Shown in pieces: positions 10,344-19,398 of a stretch of DNA of 31,445 bases. How positions within the stretch are numbered: the stretch's first letter is position 1; each line of letters opens with the position of its first letter. The notes beneath the pieces are model-generated. The model had not been told where the DNA came from. It made no database searches and was given only the letters and a program-made list of their open reading frames with translations. A program made the position numbers and the translations under genes. Origin of the DNA: Glomus cerebriforme (taxonomy: Eukaryota; Glomeromycota; Glomeromycetes; Glomerales; Glomeraceae); the NCBI GenBank assembly GCA_003550305.1, contig QKYT01001035.1, positions 1-31,445 of the forward strand, given 5' to 3'.

Positions 10344-12690
10344 TTAATTCTTAGAATTGACACCGTTTATTTCATTATTTGAGTCACCATATTTCCATAT
10401 TGAAAACTTATCATAATCGAATGGTACAAAATTATATCTATTATAAGTAGATTTTTCTTCAAGATCTTTATAAATAACACATTGTTCNCTTCTACTTCTC
10501 CATTCTTCAAACTTTTCTGATTTACNGATGTAATAAATATATTTTGGATCTGGTTCATGAGACCAAAAGTGAATATNATGTAATGCTTCATAATCTGCTA
10601 TTTGTCTTGCTCTAAATCTTAATAAAGCTTGTCTTCCTTTCTTTGCTGCTTTTTCATATANANCACTAAAAATTATAATACATAAATATATTTTAGAATT
10701 TATAAATACATTTACGAAAAAGAACAAAAATTTTTAATCAAAATGATTATTACCCCATAAAAGCGATAAACATATTTTGTAAAATAGTTACAAATAAAAC
10801 GCTAGCAAGTATACTAAATATATCAATAGTCCAAAGTTAAATATATTCTTTTAAATCCAATTACCAGAAGTCCAAAAATATGCGGCTTCTACAGAAGTCA
10901 AAAATCCAGAGAATGGATTATCATTATTATCTTTATAATTAATATTGGATTTAATTTCTATATCAAGCATTTCATTGTTATTAGTAGCATTTCCACTAAA
11001 TGTGCTATTTTTCTTATTAATAATATTTGGATTTTGAAGTAAAGCGAACCTGTAAACAAATAAATTTTTTTTATTAATACATTCATATTTTTAAATATGC
11101 TAAAACAAAATGAACTTTTTTGGAACCAAACAATTACATTGTGTGAGCGAATGCAACCATTACTACCGTGAAAAATAAAATAAATGGAAATACTGTTTTA
11201 ACGATAATCATAACATAGTAAATGTAAATGGCAATATCTATTTAAATAAAATGTAATAATTAATAATTATAATATGTGACGGTTGAAAAATAGAAAAATT
11301 TTTACATGATATTAGGCTGAGATATAAAATCTAAAATGATATAAATAAATATTAATAAATAAATTTATAAGCAAACTAAAGTAAAACTTAAAAACTTACA
11401 AATTCAATCCAAAGTATAAATATTGAGAAGGATATTCCAACAATTATCCTAGTATTAAACTATGTTAACATTTCCAAATCCATCAGAATGTTGAAAATCA
11501 ACAAATATATAAGACATTACAATTGTTGGGATAATGATTGAAAGTAAATCAAAATAGTTAAAAACTTCGCTAAAATATTTTTTAAATCCATGATGAAAAC
11601 ATTGTATAATTTCGGTTGCCATTAAATAAACTGCTAAATAATAAAACAATCCAATTAAAACTAATAAAAAGGTATTATATTTTTCTTCTGTAACTTTATG
11701 AGTTATATATGCATTACTAACAAATATAAATCGAAGGAAGAGTAGAATGAAAAAGGTTCTTGCATTTCACCAATGAAAATCGATGACTGCTTCTGTAGCT
11801 GGATTATCATACATATCATCATTATCCTCATATCTAATAACTCTTGCAAAGGGACTTAATTTATTTATATCTGATTGTCTAATTTGATATCATCAAAGAA
11901 TGAATAATAACCAAAGAATCTTTAAAAGAATTTTTAAGAAACCAAATTCTGCAGTTTTATCATTATTTTCTTTTTTAATCTTCTTTTTAATTTTGTGTAT
12001 AGTAAATCCGGGAAGGGGAACCATACACAAAGCTATTGGTGATTTTTCATAATCTTTATCAAAGAATTTAACTAACTTATTCTTCATTTTTTTAAAATCG
12101 TCAATCATTTATTGAGTGAAAGAATTAAGCTTTGACACTTTATCTGATTGTAGTTTGTCTACAGGTCTAAATGCTATGAATACTTTTTCGTGAAAATACT
12201 CTGATCTAAATCCATTTGGTATAATATCATAGGGGTGTTGTGCAGAAAAGTGATCTTGATCTGCAAAACATTCTTTACGAAATAATTTTTTAGCATAATC
12301 AACTGTATAAAAAAGAAAGATTTGGTTTGAAAAATATATTCATTTTAAAAAATTTGATTAAATAATAATAATAATAATTAAACCAACCATAATGATATTT
12401 ATACAAAAATGGAAGAGCTCTAGAAACGGTAGTCATCCAACCAGCATATTCTATCGCATGTCTCGTATAATATTCTAAAAGATACGCAACAATCATCATA
12501 TCATTGAGCTCGCGCCCTATGAAATGAACGTTAGATGATCTAGTAAATTAATGCTACATCAATAAACATGATAATTACCTTTGCAATGATAAATTGCCAA
12601 TTCTAAATCATTAGTTGACTCAATTTTCCTAGGTTTGGATTCATTAGTTGGTTCTTCAAAAGGTCTAAGATCATCATCTTATACAAAATT
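10344..12690 (-). pseudogene. Decayed ion-transport-domain channel gene (multi-exon)
   Basis: Exons on the minus strand, with plausible GT-AG junctions and matching phases: about 12690-12579, 12516-12388, 12302-11400, 11330-11306 (25 nt), 11237-11138, 11049-10754 and 10665-10344. The product resembles the TRP-like ion-transport proteins abundant in Rhizophagus; this is my recollection of the family, not a search. A cytoplasmic region (LELAIYHCKG, VAYLLEYYTRHA, KKLFRKECFADQDHF) is followed by six-helix channel segments (ending GISFSIFILWIEF, IAIYIYYVMII, FVTILQNMFIAFMG) and a C-tail with ALHxIHFWSHEP. It is broken by stops at 12109-12111, 11890-11895 (two adjacent), 11767-11769 and 10851-10853, by 1-nt frameshifts near 11461 and 10835, and by loss of the N-terminal part. 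N bases in the last exon mean some indels could be assembly error, but the stops are too many for that alone. Confidence 0.8.
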
Positions 12691-12813
12691 TTGCTCTTTT
12701 TTTCAATATACTGTACATTCCTTGGTATATGTTTGTGTTAATAGTGATCAGCTTTTGTTTTAGTTACTCTATCATATCATGTGCTAACTCTAAATTCGCT
12801 ATAAGTTCTAATA

Positions 12814-12972
12814 TTAACATTTCTTTGAAATGTAAGTAACTTCTAGATAGCTAATTAACCTTGTAATAAAATCTTTATAAAATTTGCTTACTATTCTGCC
12901 CACTAAATATAAAATGTTTTGTCCTATAACAGTGTATTTGAAGACTTCTTTAACTAAGCGAGCAGCATTATT
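12814..12972 (-). pseudogene. Short coding remnant, family unknown
   Basis: A 52-codon open stretch on the minus strand, ending at TAA 12814-12816, with a protein-like composition (it contains NAARLVKEVFKYTV and LYLVGRIVSKFYKDF). There is no start codon at its head. It lies upstream of the channel pseudogene, but I cannot link it to that family. It could be a fragment of the missing N-terminal part or of an unrelated element. Confidence 0.3.
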
Positions 12973-13511
12973 TACTCTATTTCCTTATTTGAGTTTGACC
13001 CAAAGGTTATGTTTTTAAAGGATAGATTCTTGCATACCCCACTATAAATGACAGTAGTTTTTGATCTCTAAATGTACAATATATTCATTATAAAATGTGT
13101 CTGTATGTGTAGATATAGTTGCTCCTATTATGTTATTAAAAGGTTAGCAAAACTTAAAATTTGTAAAATTTGAAGTTGGGTTTTATAAAAAATTCAGTTA
13201 ATGCATTAATTAGGGTTAGATTAATTAATTTAATAATAGGATTATTAGGATGTAACAAAATTCACAGACATTTTAAATTAATGTTAATGTCCTTTTTCTT
13301 TATAATAAAATTATAATGTATTACACTATACATTAAATGCGGTGAAAATTTTTTGCGGCGCAGTAAATCTGCGTAAATTGATTTTTCAATAGATAAACCT
13401 AATTTTTTTTTCCTTAGGACAACCTTCTTGATATATAGATTTCGGTATAGATTTTGGAACTCCTCGAATTTGTAACTAAGAAGGTTTTTTTGCATTTTTT
13501 TTTGATTTAAA
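12973..13511. other. Gene-free AT-rich stretch
   Basis: The only long frame, on the minus strand at 13262-13495, is Lys/Leu/Ile-rich and 77 codons long, without recognisable motifs; I treat it as chance. Nothing else is supported. Confidence 0.5.
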
Positions 13512-13960
13512 GAACGTTACTCACATTCCTCCTCTTTTTTTTTTTTTAATTACAGACTTGGATTTCAACTTGGACTTAGAATCGTAAGTAGAAAGTTTTT
13601 TTGTTTTTTGTTTTCTTTATTATTTTGGAATGTTATTCACGTTCCGTTCCTTCTTTTTTTTTTAGGAACATCGCCTTTGATTTTGAAATTGCAAAAGTAG
13701 GAAGGGTCTCAGAAGTTTGTTTGTTTATTTTGACTTGGGAACGTTATTCGCGTTCCTTTCTTTTTCTTTCTTAAAACTGACTTGGATTTCACTTTGGAAT
13801 TTGAAATTGCAAGTATTCCGAAGGGGATTGAACTTGTAGGATCGGCTTGGATTTTGCCTTGGACTTCAAAAGTTGCAAATAAGAAGGTGGAGTTTAGAGC
13901 TGTTTTTGTTTGGTATTGTCTTTGATTTGGCATGTTCTTTCCTCCATTTTTTTAGGGACA
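13512..13960. repeat. Diverged T-rich tandem repeat with palindromic cores
   Basis: Three units spaced about 110-117 bases apart begin with variants of GGAACGTTATTCGCGTTCC, near 13512, 13629 and 13739. Each is followed by a T-run and then by related ACTTGGATTTC / TTGAAATTGCAA words. A fourth, weaker unit ends near 13960. The core is an imperfect inverted repeat (GGAACG...CGTTCC). The unit is too diverged for a young satellite. A short minus-strand frame through it (13709-13933) is most likely a by-product. Confidence 0.6.
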
Positions 13961-14560
13961 TCACCTTGTACTTTAAGAAGGGGGAATCTTGAATAAATAC
14001 TGAACAATTTGTTTTATTTAGTAAAAAATATAAATATGAAACTAAATTTACTAAACAAATAGTAATGCTTTAATGCTTTCATTTTTATCATCCGAAGGTT
14101 TAAAATATTAAAGATAAGATGTTCTCCACAACAAATAAATCATGACAATTGACCAAACGAGTAGTTGAGTACTGCAATTCCACTGCATGCGGTGATATTT
14201 AGCAATTTTCTTTGTTTATATTTTTTAAAAAATAATTTTTAGAAATCGATAGTAAACAAACATAACTATTAAGGGAATAGTAAAGGCGTTCGCATGTAAT
14301 ATAGTAGTAAAGAATAATTTTTAATAAAGCTTGTGTTAAATTTATTCAAATTATTAGATTTTCGAATTTAGAAATAAATTAAATTATGTACCCACGGGAC
14401 GGGATATATTTCAGTGATATTTACTATACCAGTCATGTGACTCCTAAAGGCCGAAAATTTTTAGATTGATATTTGGCGATTTATTGCGATATTAAATTTC
14501 CTTATACCCCAAAAAGTTTAATTTAATACACAATAAAACGCCTACTTATCTTGACTTTTC
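13961..14560. other. Gene-free spacer
   Basis: AT-rich intergenic DNA. A slightly less AT-rich patch (14390-14460) holds no ORF or repeat I can support; it could be the promoter or first exon of the small candidate gene that follows. Confidence 0.5.
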
Positions 14561-14582
14561 TCTTCGTTACTACCTTTTCCCA

Positions 14583-14905
14583 GGAATTAGTGCCTGTCAA
14601 AGAAATTTATCCTCATCGGCTCATACTCAAAAAAGTGACACAAATTGTTTGCAGGAGTTACGTAGAATGGAACGCTTGAAAGAAAGGATGGTAATATCTT
14701 TTTCCTATTTTATATTACATTTAAAAAAAAAATAATACCAGTCTTAAGCAGATTTGTGTTTTCTAAGGTTGTTCACCTCAAGTAAATTTTTCGTTTTTTT
14801 TTTTTTCACAAACTGGCTTTATTAAAAAAAACTTTTTTTTTTTTCTAGCATCTTGTATTCGGTGTTCGTAAGGTCCAATACGAAATAAAAAGAATGTCAA
14901 TGTGA
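14583..14905 (+). CDS. Candidate 3' exons of a small protein gene
   Basis: A frame is open through 14583-14690 with a presequence-like stretch (ISACQRNLSSSAHTQ) and then a charged helix (ELRRMERLKERM). It is followed by a GTAATA donor at 14691. A pyrimidine-rich acceptor ends at 14848, and the phase-0 exon 14849-14905 encodes HLVFGVRKVQYEIKRMSM and a stop. The first exon starts after a CCCAG acceptor-like site and has no upstream ATG, so an unseen 5' exon is needed, unless translation begins at the ATG in RRMERL. The N-terminal part resembles a mitochondrial targeting sequence, but I do not recognise the protein. The local composition is clearly less AT-biased than its surroundings. Confidence 0.35.
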
Positions 14906-15503
14906 AAAAATGTCTATATGGATCAACTAAATATTGCAAAATTTAAGAATATCGTTTATTTCGAAATATTTTCTTTTATATCTGATCCTAGCTTATAAGC
15001 TATCATTTTCTATATAATTTAAATCCTTTAATAATTTCAATTTCTTAATATAATTAATATAATATTGATATATACTAACCATTTCAATTGCTTGTCAGTC
15101 GACAAAATTCAAAAAAAAAAAAATTTTATATCGATTTTATTCTGAGGTTATAAATACATGAAAGAACGTACACAGAAAGTTCTCGTTTTTTTCGTATATT
15201 TTAGCCATATGTATTTTTTAATCATATGCATTGTTACGAATAATTTATTGATTATATACATATATGAGATCAAAATGGTTTTTAAAGTAATAACTATCCC
15301 AATTAGATTAAATACAAAATTAAGAAAAAAGGGTGATTAATTTTGATAAAATACAATATCCATTTATATATTTACATATATTTATATTTATATACAGTAT
15401 ATGTACAGTAATTTATAAATGATAAAATAGATAAAATACAATAATACAATATCTATATTTTATTAATAAAAATATCATTTATATTCAATTTTGCCATTCG
15501 TCC
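14906..15503. other. Gene-free AT-rich stretch
   Basis: Contains A/T homopolymers and (TA)-rich repeats (15340-15470). A 60-codon + strand frame at 15158-15340 is hydrophobic, ends in a basic tail and has no motif; I do not support it as a gene. Confidence 0.5.
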
Positions 15504-15755
15504 TTATGTTCCTCCCGTCTTGAACTTATCTTTAACATGTACAAAGAAGCTGAAACACCCGCTAGCAAATTCATCATTTTCTTGATAAGTTTCGGAACGA
15601 TGATCCTCGGAACATGAACTGAATTGTGAATTTGATAATGTTGATGAAAATGTATTGTTTACTTGAGAGACATAAGATCGGTCAACTTGTTGTTGGTTTA
15701 ACGGAAAGATATTGTTTGATGAAAATAAAAAGGGAAAAGGATATCTAAGTTTCAT
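15504..15755 (-). CDS. Small hypothetical protein, 83 aa
   Basis: An intact frame, ATG 15755 to stop 15504-15506. Its composition is unlike the flanking DNA: Ser/Asn/Gln-rich with His, Asp and Glu, two Cys, and a Gly-Gly-Thr end. The middle (about residues 33-65) is polar and probably disordered. No signal peptide, clear membrane segment or known motif is visible. The usable codon mix argues for a real small gene or an exon of one; its short length leaves chance possible. Confidence 0.35.
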   Translation of the reverse strand: MKLRYPFPFLFSSNNIFPLNQQQVDRSYVSQVNNTFSSTLSNSQFSSCSEDHRSETYQENDEFASGCFSFFVHVKDKFKTGGT

Positions 15756-16811
15756 TTCGTAAATTAAATTAATTAAATTTTAATATTTAAATTATTTATT
15801 TAAATTATTTATGCCTTTTATTGATAACAAAATACCCGAAGGTGGGTTTAAAGGATATTTATAGTTCTTTTTTTACTTCAGCCACTAACCGCCATAATTT
15901 CGTAATATCGGAAGCAAAATCATGTGATGATCCTTACGCCTTGTCAATTAATTTATTGCGGCACGATTGATGTAATGGCTGATAGCGTGGGGAAAAATCC
16001 AAAATTAGTCTATAACGTGATTAATCACGCCACATAATACAAGTTAAAATTTTTTTTATTATTACAAATCATTAATACGTTATTTATAAATGAGTTAAGA
16101 ATATATATTTATTTTTTTAAAAATCACAGCAGATTCCTTATATGATAGCGAATAATTCGAAATTAAATGATTGTAATCAGCCACTCGTAATTATTTTATC
16201 TCGCCATTTCGAGACAAATGAAATCTTTCCGTAAATAGCCTTTTAGTATTTATTAGCCACAACAAATGCTTTATCCAAAGAGGTAAAGGATCTACTATTA
16301 TGTTGTGTTACTGTATAGTTGTAGTGATTACGTTTAATTCCACGGAGCAACAAGTTGCTTTATGACATTCATTTATCCCTTTAATAATTCGCTAATCCAC
16401 AAAATGAATTAAAGAGGATAATATCACATTTAATTATTCTTGTTTAATATGTTATTTGTTCACGATATATTGTGATCACGTGGCACAAATATATACACAG
16501 TAATTCAACAACGTGGGGAAACCATTCATAAATAGACACAAATTGAAATCACCAATAATCTCGATGGTTATACTGTAGTCTGTAGGATTGTAATTATAAC
16601 TATATCGGCGGAATAACGAATTACTATCACATGATTGGACAAATTTCTGGCTTACATATAAACACGTGGAAAGGACGCTTTAGAAATGAAAAAAAAATTG
16701 AACCCCTAAAAATAACCGATTTTAATAAATAGAAGGTTATATTTAATATAAGGAAAGGTTGTAGAATAAGATTCCTTATAATCATTTGAAAAATATCTAG
16801 TGCCTCGCTCA
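15756..16811. other. Gene-free region
   Basis: About 1 kb without a supportable ORF. It has CACGTG-containing patches near 16478 and 16664, and a TTAATTAATT-type run near 15767. A 61-codon minus-strand frame (16627-16812) is hydrophobic and lacks motifs. I see no RNA gene. Confidence 0.5.
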
Positions 16812-17000
16812 AGGTCTCAAGGTGGATTTGGTAAAATTTATAAGGCTATTTGGTAATTGGAGGACCGGAAAAAAATGGAATTAAAAAAAGTAATGAAGAA
16901 AATTATAAGAATGCGAGAGAGAGCGAATTGATAAAAGAAAGATTGAATATTAAAGCGTCAGAAAGCTTTTTGAAAATATATAGGATTATTATAGGAAATT
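16812..17000 (+). pseudogene. Protein-kinase N-lobe relic
   Basis: The + strand encodes SQGGFGKIYKAIW (about 16815-16853), a typical kinase glycine-rich loop (GxGxFGxxYxAxW), and then a TAA. In the next frame (from 16850) come GPEKNGIKKSNEENYKNARE and ERLNIKASESFLKIY, which align by eye with the segment that normally follows the loop in the expanded kinase families of these fungi. The invariant Lys region, the HRD and the DFG motifs are absent. It is a broken fragment, not a working kinase. The frame from 16850 stays open to 17074, but its end shows no kinase similarity. Confidence 0.55.
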
Positions 17001-17691
17001 ATAAGGTCGTTAGTTCAACATTAGTAAAGCACATTGTCAGAAAGCGATATAAATTTCTGCGCCATATTAAATAATTATGAAAATCACGTTCTTGGCGAAA
17101 CCAAATTATTTTTATAATAATAATATATTCATTAATAATTTAAATAATTTCTCGTAGCCAATCATATGTGATCATATGCTCAACTCGTGCATGATGTACA
17201 ATGGCAAAGAAAATTTTGTGTAATCATACGAGTAAATTAATAATTGACAAAAATAAATAAGACTGTATTAAGTTTGAAATTGATTCGGTTAAAATTAACA
17301 ATCCAAGACAAAAAAAAAATAAATAAATAAAAAAAAAAAATAATAATTCAAATTAAACGAAAATAAATCTTTGACATTTTGGTCGGTAAGTAGCGAAAAA
17401 AAGTAGAAATAATAATCGTTTAGCACAATATAAGATCAACGGACATTACCGTAAGTCGATAGCCAATCAAAATCAATCAAATAGAATCTTCTTTCCTCTT
17501 AAGGTAGGAATTGTTTATTATCCAGAATATTAAAAAAACATTCCATAAATCTTTGTTTATCTATGATTACCAATAATGTTTATTTATTAAATTAACAAAA
17601 ATTAATTTATAAAGCCAAAATGATGAAGGAAAAAAAAAACTGTATTATAATGAATCAAATAGAATAAAACAATAGAATAAAACAAAAATCT
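17001..17691. other. Spacer upstream of the 7TM gene
   Basis: AT-rich, with A-tracts near 17311-17340. Reverse CCAAT boxes (AGCCAATCA) near 17157 and 17461 are the only promoter-like words I can point to. No gene is seen. Confidence 0.5.
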
Positions 17692-18916
17692 ATGACTGAT
17701 AACACTAAAAATCTTCCAGAGTGCGAGTAAGCAAAAATTTAAGTAAAATTTCATCTCATTCATTGACAAGAAACTACCAATATTAATTACATTTCAATTA
17801 TTAATATTAGATGGGGATATTCAATAACGAATTGTAATTATGATCTAACATTACAAGCGTTTTATATATGTTCTGATGTGCTCTACATAATAGCAATGAT
17901 TGGAGCGACAGCTTTGTTGATATTTAGAATTATAGTACGTAAAGGACATATTTGGGAGAATCGATGTTTTGCACCGTTAGAAGGTTATTTATTAGGAATT
18001 TCTATATTCAGTGCAGCAAGAGCATTTACGAATATAGTTCAACAAATTGATTTATTTTCAAATAATCCTATCATAAGAGAAATGATTTACGATTTAAGTT
18101 GGTTTCTTGGTGATTTAACGATTGCCACATATTTGGCGGGAGTATTTCGAATGCTTCCAAGAATGACATTTTATAAATTTTCTAATGAAAATTCACATAC
18201 GATAATATTACTCAAAGGATCACAAATAACAATTATATATTGGACGTTTTTCATTATACATATCATATATTCTCAAACATTTGCCATATTAACAGGTATA
18301 GCAAGGATCAAGATACCCCCTCATTCCCCTTCAAAATTATTGTGTGTGGCATTTGGATTTCATTGGGCAGGTTACGGTCTAGTACATTTATGTTTTGTAT
18401 TTGCCGCCACTTATTATGGTAAAAGATTGGTGGAATTTACCAAAAATAGTTTTACGTTGGCGGGAATTAATGATTTCAATAGTACTAGTAGTAACAGTAT
18501 CGTAAGTATTAATAATATTATTGGATCAAATCAAAGTATTGATACGAATAGAGGCAATAGATTATTAACAAATCTAAGAATAAATCAAAATATAAGAAAG
18601 GTAATTTATTAAATTTTAAGTTGATTAAATATGAATTCATAATACTAACTTTATTATTTAATTAAATCATCAGATGAGGATATTAAATTACTCATGTATT
18701 TATACATTTTTATGGCATAGTGTATCATTATTTACCGTCTCATTTCTTCATTATGGATTATTTAATCAACCAATCGCCAGCAAATCGTTCTTCTTTCTTA
18801 CAAACATTACTATACCTTTATGCTTGCTAATCGCTTTGGTTGGTATTTTACAAGCGGAAATTTATCCCGGAACTTATGAATTTGTGGATTTTTATGCTAT
18901 GAATTCTTTATCATAA
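17692..18916 (+). CDS. Seven-transmembrane protein, 355 aa, three exons
   Basis: Exons 17692-17726, 17811-18600 and 18674-18916 join with GTAAGC...TTAG and GTAATT...CAG introns (84 and 73 bp) in matching phases. The first exon supplies an ATG, because the exon 2 frame has none upstream. The product starts with a short Cys-containing N-terminus (LPECEWGYSITNCNYD). Seven hydrophobic segments follow: five in exon 2, at about residues 29-48, 61-80, 96-118, 138-165 and 178-205, and two in exon 3. A polar Ser/Asn-rich loop of about 50 residues lies between helices 5 and 6. The topology resembles a GPCR or another plasma-membrane 7TM protein, and I recall similar uncharacterised proteins in arbuscular mycorrhizal fungi. 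Ligand and function are unknown. Confidence 0.8.
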
Positions 18917-19398
18917 GATTAAAATATATATGATTTTATTTTTAAAAATTTACTAATAAAGATTTATATGACGCCACCTTTTTACTGCGGTGGATTATGA
19001 TCATCAAATTTTTCGTTTCATTTTTCATTTGTAACCATTTTTTTTTTTATGGTGGGGTGAGCGTCAAGGAGATAATGATCAAAGATTTTATCTTTAAAAA
19101 GAAAATGTTTTTTCTAATGATCCCGAAAATTTGCGTACTATATTATTACTGTGGTATGCTTTGCATGTGCCCTTGACACTTCATCCTAATTTTGGTTAAG
19201 TGGCTGGCTAATACTTACTTATTTTTACTATATTATATCGTGATCAAAAAATCAATTTAACAAATATGGACCAGAATTCTCACAACTAATCCTATTTAAT
19301 CAATGATATAAAAACTGCACTAAAAATTATTTTTTTCATTTTTTTTTTTTTTATTTTTTTTTCAAAAATTTTTTTTATTAATTTTTTTTTACCAAAAA
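18917..19398. promoter_or_regulatory. Intergenic region: 7TM 3' end and glycogen synthase promoter
   Basis: A CCACC...GGTGG hairpin (about 18974-18993) lies shortly after the 7TM stop codon. A poly-pyrimidine stretch (19327-19390) comes directly before the glycogen synthase start, as is common ahead of fungal transcription starts. No TATA box can be placed with confidence in such AT-rich DNA. Confidence 0.4.

Noticed and set aside
15158..15340. 60-codon + strand frame
   Set aside because: Hydrophobic with a basic tail, low complexity, no motif or context.
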